Shown here piece by piece: positions 53,300 through 63,619 of a DNA stretch of 64,000 nt. This stretch comes from Pseudomonas abietaniphila (lineage in GTDB: Bacteria > Pseudomonadota > Gammaproteobacteria > Pseudomonadales > Pseudomonadaceae). The translations under genes were made by a program, and so were the position numbers. The stretch is from assembly GCF_900100795.1 (NCBI RefSeq), contig NZ_FNCO01000005.1:186001-250000 (forward strand). The letters are read 5' to 3'. Numbering within the stretch: position 1 is the first letter of the stretch; every line of letters starts with the position of its first letter. A model generated the notes under the pieces. It was not told the origin of the DNA. It saw nothing but the letters and a program-made list of their open reading frames with translations, and did not search any database.

Positions 53300-55678
53300 T
53301 TAGAAGGTCTGACCGAGAGAGAATTGGAACACTTGGGTTTCGGTGTTGTTGTCCGGCTTCTTGACCGGCATCGCCAGTGCAAAACTCAACGGACCCAAAG
53401 CGGTTACCCATGTCACGCCGACGCCGACGGAGCTGGCCAGACCGGAAAGATCGGGGCCGTTACATTCAACCTTCTCGCCATTAACCGTGGTCTTGGTGGA
53501 GCCGCAGTTGGTGTCGAAAACGTTACCCACGTCCCAGAAAAGGGACGTACGGATCGAGCGTTGATCCTTGATGAAGGGCAGTGGGAACAGAATTTCTGCA
53601 CCCCCGGTAATCAGCACGTTACCACCAAATGGTAGTGGATCTTGATCCGGGTCTTGAACCGTCCCTTTGATCGTATCGTTCTTACTCGGAGTACTGCGAG
53701 GGCCCAAGGTACTGTCCTTGAATCCACGGACCGAGTTGAAACCGCCCGCGTAGTAGTTCTCGTAGAACGGCAGGCCGGAGGTGGAACCATAGCCATCACC
53801 GTAACCCAGTTCCGAGTGCAGACGCAGGGTGGTGTTGGTGGTGATCGGGTGGAACAACTGGCCGCGGTAGTCGAGTTTGTAGAACGAAAGGTCGCTACCC
53901 GGAATCGTCGTTTCCAGCGTCAGGCTCTGCGAGTGACCACGGGTCGGCAACGTGCCTTTGTTCAGGGTCGATTCGGACCAACCCACAGATGCCTTGAAGT
54001 TGGTGAAGTTATCGCCTTCCTTTTCAAGGAAATCGAAGATCTCGTCAACGGTGTACGTCCCGGTATTGATCTCATCCTTCTGAACCGACAGACCGAAGTT
54101 CAAGCGCGATGTCTCGCTGATCGGGTAGCCCATGTTGATACCGGCACCCAGGCTGTCCACCGAGTAGCTGGCTACGTCAACGTTGAGGTCGTCGTAGTTG
54201 GTCTTACGGTAAAAGGCGCTGTAGCCCAGGCTCACGCCGTCCGGCGTGAAGTACGGATCGACGTAGCTGAAGTTGTAGCGGGTCTGGTATTCACTTTTGG
54301 TCAGACCGATGCTGACCTTGTTACCCGTACCCAGGAAGTTGTTCTGGCTGATGGAACCACCCAGGATCAGACCGGCGCTCTGTGCAAAACCGACGCTGGC
54401 AGTGATCGAACCGGACGCCTGCTCTTCCACGGCGTAGTTCACGTCAACCTGGTCATCGGTGCCCGGCACCGCAGGGGTTTCAACGTTCACTTCCTTGAAG
54501 AAGCCCAGTCGGTCGAGACGGGTCTTGGACTGGTCGATCAGGTAAGTAGAAGCCCAACCGCCTTCCATCTGACGCATTTCACGACGCAGCACTTCGTCCG
54601 CAGTCTTGGTGTTGCCGCGGAAGTTGATGCGGTTGACGTAGGCACGTTTGCCCGGATCGACGGCAAACAGGATGTCTACGGTGTGGTCAGCATCGTTCGG
54701 GGTCGGAACACCGTTGACGTTGGCGAAGGTGTAACCCTCGTTACCCAGACGACGGGTGATCAGTTCGGACGTGGTGGTCATGACCTTACGCGAGAAGACC
54801 TGACCCGGCTTGACCAGCAGCAGCGATTTGACCTGATCTTCAGGCACCTTGAGGTCGCCGCTCAGCTTGACCGACTTGACGCTGTACTTCTCGCCTTCAT
54901 GGATGTTGACGGTGATGTACACGCTCTTCTTGTCGGGCGTGATGGACACCTGAGTCGAGGCGATATCCATGTTGATATAGCCGCGGTCAAGGTAGTACGA
55001 ACGCAGACGTTCCAGGTCGCCGGACAGTTTTTCCCGGGCGTACTTGTCGTCGTTCTTGAAGAAGGAAAGCCAGTTGGTGGTTTTCAGCTCGAACAGGTCG
55101 GTCAGGTCTTCTTCTTTGAAGACCGAGTTGCCCACGACATTGATGTGCTGGATCGCAGCGACCGCACCTTCGTTGATGTTGATCTTCAGGCCAACGCGGT
55201 TGCGCGGCTGAGGCACGACTTCGGTGGCAACTTCTGCCGAGTAGCGGCCCTGGGCCACGTACTGACGCTGCAGCTCGTTACGAACGCCTTCCAGGGTCGC
55301 GCGCTGAAAGATCTCGCCTTCCGCCAGACCGGACTGTTTCAGGCCTTTCATGAGGTCTTCGGTCGTGATCGCCTTGTTACCTTCGATCTCGATGCTCGCC
55401 ACCGACGGACGCTCGACCACTGTGATGACCAGAACGTTGCCGTCACGGCCCAGCTGGATGTCCTGGAAGAATCCGGTTTTGAACAGCGCACGCGTGGCGT
55501 CGACAAGACGCGCGTCATCGGCCTGTTCACCCACATTCAACGGCAACGCACCAAAGACGCTGCCGGCGGAAACCCGCTGCAGGCCGTTGACACGGATATC
55601 GGAGATAGTGAAGGACTCGGCGTGAACTTCGGCGATCATCAGTACGGCAAGAACCGCAGTTAGCAGCAGACGTTTCAT
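53300..55678 (-). CDS. bamA: Outer-membrane protein assembly factor BamA
   Basis: The 792-residue protein has a signal peptide (1-20), five POTRA domains (about 22-425) and a beta-barrel ending in Phe (FSLGQTF). The loop-6 signature VRGFKDSTLGP is present. It inserts beta-barrel proteins in the outer membrane. The start MKRLLLTAVLAV at 55678 is preceded by AAGGAC; a longer frame to 55738 is unlikely. A terminator-type hairpin stands between rseP and this gene, so it probably has its own promoter. Confidence 0.98.
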   Translation of the reverse strand: MKRLLLTAVLAVLMIAEVHAESFTISDIRVNGLQRVSAGSVFGALPLNVGEQADDARLVDATRALFKTGFFQDIQLGRDGNVLVITVVERPSVASIEIEGNKAITTEDLMKGLKQSGLAEGEIFQRATLEGVRNELQRQYVAQGRYSAEVATEVVPQPRNRVGLKININEGAVAAIQHINVVGNSVFKEEDLTDLFELKTTNWLSFFKNDDKYAREKLSGDLERLRSYYLDRGYINMDIASTQVSITPDKKSVYITVNIHEGEKYSVKSVKLSGDLKVPEDQVKSLLLVKPGQVFSRKVMTTTSELITRRLGNEGYTFANVNGVPTPNDADHTVDILFAVDPGKRAYVNRINFRGNTKTADEVLRREMRQMEGGWASTYLIDQSKTRLDRLGFFKEVNVETPAVPGTDDQVDVNYAVEEQASGSITASVGFAQSAGLILGGSISQNNFLGTGNKVSIGLTKSEYQTRYNFSYVDPYFTPDGVSLGYSAFYRKTNYDDLNVDVASYSVDSLGAGINMGYPISETSRLNFGLSVQKDEINTGTYTVDEIFDFLEKEGDNFTNFKASVGWSESTLNKGTLPTRGHSQSLTLETTIPGSDLSFYKLDYRGQLFHPITTNTTLRLHSELGYGDGYGSTSGLPFYENYYAGGFNSVRGFKDSTLGPRSTPSKNDTIKGTVQDPDQDPLPFGGNVLITGGAEILFPLPFIKDQRSIRTSLFWDVGNVFDTNCGSTKTTVNGEKVECNGPDLSGLASSVGVGVTWVTALGPLSFALAMPVKKPDNNTETQVFQFSLGQTF

Positions 55679-55703
55679 GAAGTCCTTTCTTATTCCAACT
55701 GGC

Positions 55704-55732
55704 AATAAACAAACTGCCGCAAAATGCGGCAG
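55704..55732 (-). terminator. Terminator between rseP and bamA
   Basis: CTGCCGC-ATTTT-GCGGCAG on the minus strand is followed by TTTGTTTAT, just past the end of rseP. Confidence 0.7.
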
Positions 55733-55753
55733 ATTCACAATTCGGCGTAGCTT

Positions 55754-57106
55754 TTACAGTCGTCCCAGATCGTTGACCAGTGCGAGCAACATGACTCCAA
55801 CCACCAGACTTATCCCGATCTGAACCCCCCAGCCCTGTACTTTTTCTGACAGTGGACGACCACGCACCCACTCGACCAGATAAAACAGCAAGTGCCCCCC
55901 GTCCAACACTGGAATGGGCAGCAAATTGAGAACCCCCAGGCTTATGCTCAGATAAGCAAGGAAATTCAAGAAGTCACCTACACCTGACTGGGCCGAAGCG
56001 CCCGCCACTTTAGCAATGGTTATCGGTCCGCTCAAGTTTTTTACCGACAGCTCGCCGAACAACATTTTCTTCAGCGAATCGAGGGTCAGTACGCTCATGG
56101 TCCAGGTGCGTCTCGCGCCCTCTGCCACGGCGGCGAGCGGGCCGTAACTGACTTCACGGAGCATTTCCGGTGGCCAGTCGACACCTTTCACGCCTGCGCC
56201 CAGATACCCCGTCGCGGCCTTCCCTTCGCCATGAGCCACCAGCGTGACCGGCACGTCGATTCTTGCACCGTCGCGCTCGACGGTCAGCGAAATTCGGGTA
56301 TCAGGACGGACACGAACCCAGTCAACGACCTGCTGCCATTCGTTGAGCGGCTGCCCATCCAGAGCCAGCAGGCGATCACCTGTTTTGAGGCCAGCGGCTT
56401 GCGCAGGCCCTTTGGGGTCGAGCTCAGCCAGCACTGGCGCCAGCGCCGGGCGCCACGGGCGAATACCCAGCGAGCGGATCGGATCCGGCTCATCGGCACC
56501 TTTAAGCCAGTTATCCAGTACCAGCGCGTGCGGCGTGTCGACGTCGGACCCTTGCTCACGCACCTTCAATGCAATGCTGCCGGTCTCACCCAGACGGCGC
56601 ACCAGCTGCAGGTTGACAGAGGACCAGCCGGTGGTGGCCTCGCCATCTACTGAAACGATTTCCTGTCCCGAGGCCAGACCCGCCTTTTCCGCGATACTGC
56701 CGGCCTCGACACCCCCAATGACTGGACGCACCTGCTGGCTGCCCAACATGGCGAGCACCCAGAAAAATACAATGGCCAGCAAAAAGTTGGCGACCGGTCC
56801 CGCGATGACAATGGCGATTCGCTGGTAAACCGACTTGCGATTGAAGGATTGATCGACCAGCTCGGGCGGCACATCCCCCTCGCGCTCATCGAGCATCTTC
56901 ACGTAACCGCCCAGCGGTATGGCCGCCAGGACATACTCAGTGCCCTTGCGGTCATGCCAGCGCAACAGTGGCATGCCGAACCCGACCGAGAAACGCAAAA
57001 CCTTGACGCCACAACGCCGGGCCACCCAAAAGTGACCGAACTCGTGAAAGGTTACCAGCACACCCAACGCAACCAGGGTGCCGACAATCATGTATAGCGC
57101 GCTCAT
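55754..57106 (-). CDS. rseP: Site-2 zinc protease RseP
   Basis: The 450-residue inner-membrane protease has HEFGH with His21, Glu22 and His25 in the first membrane segment. Two PDZ domains follow (about 120-200 and 220-300), and the third ligand is in NLLPIPVLDGGHLLFY near residue 400. It cuts the anti-sigma factor MucA/RseA inside the membrane and so releases AlgU (sigma-E) after outer-membrane stress, and it also clears signal peptides. The neighbours dxr and bamA are as usual. Confidence 0.96.
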   Translation of the reverse strand: MSALYMIVGTLVALGVLVTFHEFGHFWVARRCGVKVLRFSVGFGMPLLRWHDRKGTEYVLAAIPLGGYVKMLDEREGDVPPELVDQSFNRKSVYQRIAIVIAGPVANFLLAIVFFWVLAMLGSQQVRPVIGGVEAGSIAEKAGLASGQEIVSVDGEATTGWSSVNLQLVRRLGETGSIALKVREQGSDVDTPHALVLDNWLKGADEPDPIRSLGIRPWRPALAPVLAELDPKGPAQAAGLKTGDRLLALDGQPLNEWQQVVDWVRVRPDTRISLTVERDGARIDVPVTLVAHGEGKAATGYLGAGVKGVDWPPEMLREVSYGPLAAVAEGARRTWTMSVLTLDSLKKMLFGELSVKNLSGPITIAKVAGASAQSGVGDFLNFLAYLSISLGVLNLLPIPVLDGGHLLFYLVEWVRGRPLSEKVQGWGVQIGISLVVGVMLLALVNDLGRL

Positions 57107-57199
57107 CGCTGTTCTCCGGGTACCGGTTTAGCGCTGCGGGCGCATCTGAAATGCATCGCTGCCCACAGTGATGGACCGGTGCCTTCTGGCATTTGCCGT

Positions 57200-58390
57200 T
57201 TACCGCCCATGGCGGCTGAGCCATTGCTCAGCCAGCACACGAGCCTTTGCGTCGACTTCAAAAACCGTCTCAAGCTCGTTCACCGCAACGACAGGCTCAA
57301 GATTCAAGACCTCGTCGATCATACTCGCGATTTCCGGATAACGAATACGCTGTTCCAGAAACGCTGCAACAGCCACTTCATTGGCGGCATTCAAGACCGC
57401 CGGAGCACTGTTGCCGGTTTCCGCAGCTTGCCGTGCCAGACGCAGGCAAGGGAAGCGCAATTCGTCTGGCGCCTGGAAATCCAGCCGCGCAATACTGAAC
57501 AGGTCCAGCGGCGCAACACCCGAATCAATACGCTCCGGCCAAGCCAGCGCATGGGCGATCGGGGTTCGCATGTCCGGATTACCCAACTGGGCCAGCACCG
57601 AACCGTCGACGTAGTCCACCATCGAATGGATGACGCTCTGCGGATGAATGACCACTTCGATACGCGCCGGAGCGGTGTCGAACAGCCAGCAGGCTTCGAT
57701 CAACTCGAGACCTTTGTTCATCATGCTCGCCGAGTCCACGGAGATTTTGCGCCCCATTGACCAGTTCGGATGCGCACACGCCTGCTCGGGGGAGACGTGC
57801 TCGAGATCCGCCAGCGGCGTCTCGCGGAATGGACCGCCCGAAGCCGTGAGCAGGATCCGCCGCACGCCGACTGCACCAAGACCGCTGGCGTAGTTGCCCG
57901 GCAAGCACTGAAAGATGGCGTTGTGTTCGCTGTCCAGCGGCAGCAAAACCGTGCCGCTGCGGCGCACCGCCTGCATGAAGAGAGCGCCCGACATGACCAG
58001 CGCTTCCTTGTTGGCCAGCAGCACCTTCTTGCCCGCTTCGACGGCGGCCAGGGTCGGGCGCAAGCCGGCGGCACCGACGATCGCCGCCAGCACGGTGTCG
58101 ACCTGTGGATGGGCCGAGACTTCGCACAGTCCGCCCTCCCCCACCAACACGCGGGTATCGAGGCCAGCAGCGCGCAAATCGTCCTGCAACTGACGCGCCG
58201 CCAGTGCGGTCGGGACCACCGCGAAGCGAGGCGTATGGCGAACGCACAATGCCAGCAGCTCGGCCAGACGCGTGAAGCCGGTCAGCGCAAAGACCTGATA
58301 GCGCGACGGATGACGAGCAATCACGTCGAGGGTGCTGAGGCCCACCGAGCCGGTAGCGCCCAGCACGGTAATCTGTTGAGGGCCGCTCAC
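57200..58390 (-). CDS. dxr: 1-deoxy-D-xylulose 5-phosphate reductoisomerase
   Basis: The 396-residue enzyme starts with the NADPH site [18 protein letters not shown], then [28 protein letters not shown] with the metal-binding Asp and Glu, and [12 protein letters not shown]. It converts DXP to MEP, the first dedicated step of the isoprenoid pathway. The start is taken as GTG 58390, which overlaps the cdsA stop by four bases (GTGA) and gives the family's usual length. The frame is open nine codons further, but that part lies inside cdsA. Confidence 0.94.
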   Translation of the reverse strand: MSGPQQITVLGATGSVGLSTLDVIARHPSRYQVFALTGFTRLAELLALCVRHTPRFAVVPTALAARQLQDDLRAAGLDTRVLVGEGGLCEVSAHPQVDTVLAAIVGAAGLRPTLAAVEAGKKVLLANKEALVMSGALFMQAVRRSGTVLLPLDSEHNAIFQCLPGNYASGLGAVGVRRILLTASGGPFRETPLADLEHVSPEQACAHPNWSMGRKISVDSASMMNKGLELIEACWLFDTAPARIEVVIHPQSVIHSMVDYVDGSVLAQLGNPDMRTPIAHALAWPERIDSGVAPLDLFSIARLDFQAPDELRFPCLRLARQAAETGNSAPAVLNAANEVAVAAFLEQRIRYPEIASMIDEVLNLEPVVAVNELETVFEVDAKARVLAEQWLSRHGR

Positions 58391-59205
58391 ATCACGCCCC
58401 AATCTTTCGCTGCCCACAGCAGCAACGCGAACACCGGAATGGCAGCGGTCAGGCTGTCGATGCGATCAAGCACGCCCCCATGACCCGGCAACAGGTTGCT
58501 GCTGTCCTTGACCCCGGATTTACGCTTGAACATGCTTTCGGTCAGGTCGCCGACCACGGAGATGAGCACCACGATCGCCGCGCACACCAGCGCAAACAGA
58601 ATCTCGGGAAACGACCAGCCACGGGAGATCCCCACGACGGCGGTGATGACCAGGCAGGCTGCAAGGCCGCCATACAGCCCTTCCCAGCTTTTTCCAGGAC
58701 TGACCTTCGGCGCAAGCTTGCGCTTGCCGAATGCCTTGCCGGAGAAGTAAGCACCGATGTCGGCACCCCACACCAACACCATGACCGCCAGGATCAGCCA
58801 GTTACCCATCGGTTCCTGTTTGATCAGAACCAGCCCTTGCCACGCCGGCAGCAAAATCAGCAGGCCGATGAACAGCTTGCAGATCACGCTGGACCAGTGG
58901 TCACTGGACTCAGGATACGTGAGCACCAGCCAGGTCGCTGCCAGCCACCAGATCAGCGCAGCCACCAGAATCCAGGGCGCAAGGCCCGGAAGCAGGTAGA
59001 GCACAAACAGCAGGACCGCCACGACGGTCGCGTAAAGCACACGAATCGACTGGGTTTCGAACCCCGCCAGTCGCGCCCATTCCCAGGCACCGAGCGCAAC
59101 CACTGCACCGATGAACAGCGCAAAGCTGCCGCCCTCGAGCAGAAAGAAGCCGCACAGGGCGAGTGGCGCAAGGATCAGCGCTGTAATGATTCGTTGTTTG
59201 AGCAT
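58387..59205 (-). CDS. cdsA: Phosphatidate cytidylyltransferase
   Basis: The 272-residue membrane protein has about eight hydrophobic segments and the CdsA signature [37 protein letters not shown] near the end. It makes CDP-diacylglycerol from phosphatidic acid and CTP, the branch point of phospholipid synthesis. The start [14 protein letters not shown] at 59205 shares a base with the uppS stop codon (TAATG). Frames further upstream are inside uppS. Confidence 0.96.
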   Translation of the reverse strand: MLKQRIITALILAPLALCGFFLLEGGSFALFIGAVVALGAWEWARLAGFETQSIRVLYATVVAVLLFVLYLLPGLAPWILVAALIWWLAATWLVLTYPESSDHWSSVICKLFIGLLILLPAWQGLVLIKQEPMGNWLILAVMVLVWGADIGAYFSGKAFGKRKLAPKVSPGKSWEGLYGGLAACLVITAVVGISRGWSFPEILFALVCAAIVVLISVVGDLTESMFKRKSGVKDSSNLLPGHGGVLDRIDSLTAAIPVFALLLWAAKDWGVM

Positions 59206-59960
59206 TAAGCACGGGCTCCAGCTTCTACCTGCTCGCTGGTTTTCCCGAAGCGGCGTTGGCGCGAAGCGAAATCGGCCAGCGCATGGCGCATGGCATCGTG
59301 TTTGAAGTCCGGCCAGAACAGGTCGGAGAAATACAGCTCGGCATACGCCAGCTGCCACAGCAGGAAATTGCTGATGCGATGCTCGCCACCCGTGCGAATG
59401 CACAGGTCGGGCAACGGCAGATCACCCGTCGCGAGACAGGTCTGCAGCAGTTCCGGCGTGATGTCTTCCGGACGCAGGTGTCCGGCCTGAACCTCACGCG
59501 CCAGACGCTGCGCAGCCTGAGCGATATCCCACTGACCGCCGTAATTGGCGGCGATCTGCAGGACAAAGCGGCTGTTGCCCGCGGTACTGGCTTCTGCCTC
59601 GCGGATGGCCGCCTGCAACTCGGGGTGAAACCGTGAACGGTCCCCGATGATGCGCAGGCTGATGCCGTTCTCGTTCAAGCGCTTGGTCTCGCGACGCAAG
59701 GCTGTAAAGAACAGCTCCATCAATGCCCCGACCTCCTCGGCCGGGCGCTGCCAGTTTTCACTGGAGAACGCGAACAGCGTCAGCACCTCGACTTTCGCCT
59801 CGGCACACACCTCGATCACCGCTCGGACCGCATCCACGCCAGCCTTGTGACCCGCCACACCCGGCAACAGACGCTTTTTAGCCCAGCGGTTGTTCCCATC
59901 CATGATGATCGCGACATGACGCGGTACCGATGACGGCACAGCCAGCTTCGTCTTTTCCAT
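59205..59960 (-). CDS. uppS: Undecaprenyl diphosphate synthase
   Basis: The 251-residue cis-prenyltransferase has HVAIIMDGNNRWAKKRLLPGVAGHKAGVDAVR near the start with the catalytic Asp, FAFSSENWQRP and the late IRTGGEHRISNFLLWQLAYAELYF. It makes the lipid carrier for peptidoglycan and O-antigen, and it uses the isoprenoid units of the MEP enzymes encoded nearby. It is coupled to cdsA. Confidence 0.97.
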   Translation of the reverse strand: MEKTKLAVPSSVPRHVAIIMDGNNRWAKKRLLPGVAGHKAGVDAVRAVIEVCAEAKVEVLTLFAFSSENWQRPAEEVGALMELFFTALRRETKRLNENGISLRIIGDRSRFHPELQAAIREAEASTAGNSRFVLQIAANYGGQWDIAQAAQRLAREVQAGHLRPEDITPELLQTCLATGDLPLPDLCIRTGGEHRISNFLLWQLAYAELYFSDLFWPDFKHDAMRHALADFASRQRRFGKTSEQVEAGARA

Positions 59961-59977
59961 GAAAGCTTCCTGACCCC

Positions 59978-60535
59978 TTATACGGCCATCAGGTCCTTTT
60001 CTTTTTCTTCCGTGGCCTTGGTGATCTGGGCCTCGAAGTCTTTGATCAGCTTGTCGATTTCAGCAGTACCACGACGCTCTTCGTCTTCGCTGATTTCCTT
60101 GTCCTTGACCAGCTTTTTCAGATCGCCCAACGCATCGCGACGAATATTTCGCACTGCAACACGCGCATCTTCAGCCGCACTGCGCGCCTGCTTGGTGAAC
60201 CCCTTGCGGGTTTCTTCGGTCAGGGCCGGCATCGAGATCAACAGCATCTCGCCGAGGTTGGTGGGGTTGAGGTTCAAACCGGCGCTCTGGATCGCCTTGT
60301 CCACCGCCGAAAGCATATTGCGCTCAAACGCGACGACTTGAAGGGTCCGGGAGTCTTTTACCGTGACGTTGGCCACACCGCTCAACGGCGTATCGGCGCC
60401 GTAGTAAGGCACCATGACGCTGCCCAGAATGCTGGGGTGTGCCTTGCCGGTACGAATCTGACCAAATGCATGGTGCAGGGATTCGATGGATTTCTGCATG
60501 CGCTCTTGAGCGTCTTTTTTGATGTCGTTGATCAT
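59978..60535 (-). CDS. frr: Ribosome recycling factor
   Basis: The 185-residue protein has the RRF pattern: [70 protein letters not shown] and a final helix. With EF-G it splits the ribosome after termination. It overlaps pyrH by four bases (ATGA). Confidence 0.97.
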   Translation of the reverse strand: MINDIKKDAQERMQKSIESLHHAFGQIRTGKAHPSILGSVMVPYYGADTPLSGVANVTVKDSRTLQVVAFERNMLSAVDKAIQSAGLNLNPTNLGEMLLISMPALTEETRKGFTKQARSAAEDARVAVRNIRRDALGDLKKLVKDKEISEDEERRGTAEIDKLIKDFEAQITKATEEKEKDLMAV

Positions 60536-61275
60536 TGTTCGCCTTCCTCGATCAAGGTTCCTTCCGCCCCGCCATGCACGATATTCAGCAATGCGCCGGG
60601 CTTGTTCATATTAAAGACACGCAGTGGCATCTTGTGGTCACGGCACAGGCAGATGGCCGTGAGATCCATAACGCCCAGCTTGCGATCCAGCACTTCATCG
60701 TAAGTCAGATGATCGAACTTCTCGGCATGCGGGTCTTTGAATGGATCGGCAGTGTACACACCATCGACCTTGGTTGCCTTCAACACGACGTCGGCGTCGA
60801 TTTCGATGGCACGCAAACAGGCTGCCGAATCCGTGGTGAAGAACGGATTGCCGGTCCCCGCCGCGAAAATCACGACTTCTTTTGCGTTCAGGTGACGCAT
60901 GGCTTTGCGGCGATCGTAGTGATCGGTCACGCCTACCATGGAAATGGCCGACATTACGATGGCGGAGATATTGGCACGCTCGAGCGCGTCACGCATTGCC
61001 AACGCGTTCATCACAGTGGCCAGCATGCCCATGTGGTCGCCTGTCACCCGATCCATACCGGCAGCACTCAGCGCCGCACCACGGAACAGGTTGCCACCGC
61101 CGATGACCAGACCGACCTGGACACCGATTCCAACCAGTTGACCCACTTCAAGCGCCATGCGATCCAGCACTTTAGGGTCGATACCGAACTCTTCGGACCC
61201 CATCAGGGCCTCGCCGCTAAGCTTGAGTAGAATGCGTTTATAGCGAGCTTGATAACCACTGCCCTGCTGAGCCAT
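60532..61275 (-). CDS. pyrH: Uridylate kinase
   Basis: The 247-residue enzyme has [45 protein letters not shown] and [16 protein letters not shown]. It phosphorylates UMP to UDP and is regulated by GTP and UTP in bacteria. It heads the pyrH-frr-uppS-cdsA-dxr-rseP unit after the tsf terminator. Confidence 0.97.
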   Translation of the reverse strand: MAQQGSGYQARYKRILLKLSGEALMGSEEFGIDPKVLDRMALEVGQLVGIGVQVGLVIGGGNLFRGAALSAAGMDRVTGDHMGMLATVMNALAMRDALERANISAIVMSAISMVGVTDHYDRRKAMRHLNAKEVVIFAAGTGNPFFTTDSAACLRAIEIDADVVLKATKVDGVYTADPFKDPHAEKFDHLTYDEVLDRKLGVMDLTAICLCRDHKMPLRVFNMNKPGALLNIVHGGAEGTLIEEGEQ

Positions 61276-61433
61276 TGCGAATCTCTCCTGCGGCGTTTTA
61301 AAAAAAAATCTTCAGAGCTGCGGGCCGTTTCAGCCTGCGGCTTGCGAGCCTGCTAACTCTAGGCTACTGCGTCAGGGATGTGCAGCCTCGTAAGCCACTC
61401 TCCCTGAAAAAACAAATTCCCCGCCGCTTTGAC

Positions 61434-61467
61434 AAAGAGGCTGCGCGCGTGAGCGGGCAGCCTCTTT
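61434..61467 (-). terminator. Terminator of tsf
   Basis: AAAGAGGCTGC and GCAGCCTCTTT pair perfectly around a 12-base loop, beginning 24 bases after the tsf stop. The T tract after the stem is short, so some read-through into pyrH is likely. The rest of the 215-base gap to pyrH shows nothing further. Confidence 0.7.
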
Positions 61468-61490
61468 GGGGCGACAGTGGTAAAACCGTC

Positions 61491-62354
61491 TTATTGCTTG
61501 CTGGCAGCTACTTGAGCAGCGACTTCTTCAGCGAAGTTGTCGACTGGCTTCTCGATGCCTTCGCCTACTTTGAAGTAGGTGAAAGAAACGATTTCAGCAC
61601 CGGCTTTCTTGGCCAGCTCACCGACCTTGATTTCCGGGTTCTTGACGAACGCTTGCTCGACCAGGCTGGCTTCAGCCAGGAACTTGGAGATACGGCCGGC
61701 AACCATCTTCTCGGCGATATCGGCAGGCTTGCCTTTCAGCTTGTCTTCGTTCAGCTGCAGGAAGACATTCTTCTCGCGCTCGATCGCTTCAGCGGAAACG
61801 TCGGTAGGCAGCAGGAATTCAGGGTTGCTGGCAGCCACGTGCATGGCGATGTCTTTGGCCAGTTCAGCGTCGCCGCCTTTGAGGGCCACAACGACACCAA
61901 TCTTGTTGCCGTGCAGGTACGAACCCAGTACGTCGCCTTCAACACGCGCCAGACGACGGATGTTGACGTTTTCGCCGACTTTGGCAACCAGAGCGGTACG
62001 CTCGGTTTCCTGAGCTTCGATCAGTTGCTCAACGGTAACGTCTTGCTGATCGAACGCTTTTTCGACGCTGGAAGCGACGAAGTTCTTGAAGTCATCCTGC
62101 AGAGCCAGGAAGTCGGTCTGCGAGTTGACTTCGATCAGGACAGCACGCTTGCCGTTGTCCTTGATTGCGATGGCGCCTTCGGCAGCGATGTTGCCTGCCT
62201 TTTTAGCGGCCTTGATTGCGCCGGATGCACGCATATCGTCGATGGCTTTTTCGATGTCGCCGCCAGCCTTGGTCAAGGCCTTTTTGCAGTCCATCATGCC
62301 TTCGCCAGTACGCTCGCGCAGTTCTTTGACCAACGCTGCAGTAATCTCTGCCAT
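61491..62354 (-). CDS. tsf: Elongation factor Ts
   Basis: The 287-residue protein begins [26 protein letters not shown] with the conserved TDFV-type pattern represented by [16 protein letters not shown]. It has two dimerisation subdomains and a C-terminal coiled part. It exchanges GDP for GTP on EF-Tu. It lies 187 bases after rpsB, with an attenuator-type hairpin in that gap. Confidence 0.97.
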   Translation of the reverse strand: MAEITAALVKELRERTGEGMMDCKKALTKAGGDIEKAIDDMRASGAIKAAKKAGNIAAEGAIAIKDNGKRAVLIEVNSQTDFLALQDDFKNFVASSVEKAFDQQDVTVEQLIEAQETERTALVAKVGENVNIRRLARVEGDVLGSYLHGNKIGVVVALKGGDAELAKDIAMHVAASNPEFLLPTDVSAEAIEREKNVFLQLNEDKLKGKPADIAEKMVAGRISKFLAEASLVEQAFVKNPEIKVGELAKKAGAEIVSFTYFKVGEGIEKPVDNFAEEVAAQVAASKQ

Positions 62355-62485
62355 TTCAAAATCCTCTTGGATAGGTCTTCAACCATTCCACCCGCCGGGC
62401 GGGCGTTCAAATTCTTGAAAATCCATGGTGACAGCTGCGCATGACAATAAGATCGATGGCAACGCCAGATGGTTTTCGAGGTGGC

Positions 62486-62511
62486 AAAAAGGGGGCCAAG
62501 CCCCCTTTTTG
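62486..62511 (-). terminator. Attenuator between rpsB and tsf
   Basis: AAAAAGGGGG and CCCCCTTTTT form a symmetric hairpin 30-55 bases after the rpsB stop. A partial terminator between these genes is known in E. coli, where it makes less tsf than rpsB mRNA; the same role is likely. Confidence 0.75.
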
Positions 62512-62541
62512 CGTACTGAGTAAACGCTAGGCGTTTGCTAC

Positions 62542-63282
62542 TCAGCCTTCAACAGTTGCCGCTGGAGCTTCTTCAACGTAAACGTCGGTGCCGCCAGCAA
62601 CGTTGTTGCGACCACGGATAACAGCGTCAGCCATCGAACCCATGTACAGCTGGATGGCGCGAATGGCGTCATCGTTACCTGGGATGATGTAGTCAACGCC
62701 TTCCGGGCTGCTGTTGGTATCGACTACGCCGATAACCGGGATACCCAGCTTGTTGGCTTCGGTGATCGCGATGCGCTCGTGATCAACGTCGATAACGAAC
62801 AGTGCGTCTGGCAGACCGCCCATGTCCTTGATACCACCCAGGCTACGATCCAGCTTTTCCAGATCGCGAGTGCGCATCAGCGCCTCTTTCTTGGTCAGCT
62901 TGGCGAACGTACCGTCTTCAGCCTGAACTTCAAGCTCACGCAGACGCTTGATGGAAGCACGGATGGTTTTGAAGTTGGTCAGCATGCCGCCCAACCAGCG
63001 GTGATCGACGTACGGCGAACCGCAACGTGCTGCTTCTTCAGCAACGATCTTGCCAGCGGAACGCTTGGTGCCGACGAACAGAATCTTGTTTTTGCCCTGA
63101 GCCAGGCGCTCAACGAAAGTCAGCGCTTCGTTGAACATAGGCAGGGTTTTTTCAAGGTTGATGATGTGAATCTTGTTACGCGCGCCGAAAATGTACTTAC
63201 CCATTTTCGGATTCCAGTAACGGGTTTGGTGACCGAAGTGCACACCGGCCTTCAGCATATCGCGCATGTTGACTTGGGACAT
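62542..63282 (-). CDS. rpsB: Small ribosomal subunit protein uS2
   Basis: The 246-residue protein starts [27 protein letters not shown] and contains [37 protein letters not shown] and [33 protein letters not shown]. It is part of the 30S subunit and heads the rpsB-tsf operon. The start at 63282 is the family start; a longer frame to 63336 lies in the leader. Confidence 0.98.
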   Translation of the reverse strand: MSQVNMRDMLKAGVHFGHQTRYWNPKMGKYIFGARNKIHIINLEKTLPMFNEALTFVERLAQGKNKILFVGTKRSAGKIVAEEAARCGSPYVDHRWLGGMLTNFKTIRASIKRLRELEVQAEDGTFAKLTKKEALMRTRDLEKLDRSLGGIKDMGGLPDALFVIDVDHERIAITEANKLGIPVIGVVDTNSSPEGVDYIIPGNDDAIRAIQLYMGSMADAVIRGRNNVAGGTDVYVEEAPAATVEG

Positions 63283-63619
63283 GATAGTTCCTTGATAAGT
63301 CGGGTTAGGCCTCCACGTATCCCAATGACCAACCAACGGCTTGAACCGAGGGCACCCAGGTCATCGTGTCGACACGTGTGTGGGTTTGGGCTTTCGGGGC
63401 TTACCCCGTAAAGCGGCGCATTTTATATCACAAAAGCTCTGATAACGGAACCCGAAATAACATCCTGTTTTCAGGGGCTTTTTGTCTGCGTTGCGCCAAC
63501 GGACGATGAGCCCGCCAGCCGCTATATAAGGAAGCGATGATAACCCGCCCGGCGGCGGTCTGGTAGAATCGCGTTTTTCCGTGTTTAGCTGCGGCCCTGC
63601 CGCGCCGAGAGAGCCTTGT
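63283..63619. promoter_or_regulatory. Divergent rpsB / map control region
   Basis: This 337-base region has no gene. For rpsB, a -10 element TATAAA lies at 63422-63427 on the minus strand with a GC-rich discriminator after it. This gives a leader of about 130 bases with hairpins such as GGGG-TAAG-CCCC (63396-63407). S2 represses its own leader in E. coli, and the leader here could do the same. For map, TAGAAT at 63564-63569 is a likely -10 without a good -35. A short CGGCGG-rich stretch separates the two. Confidence 0.55.

Noticed and set aside
53642..55663. 673-residue open frame antisense to bamA
   Set aside because: It is a shadow of bamA with no family motif and no ribosome site; similar shadows oppose pyrG, eno, kup and rimO.
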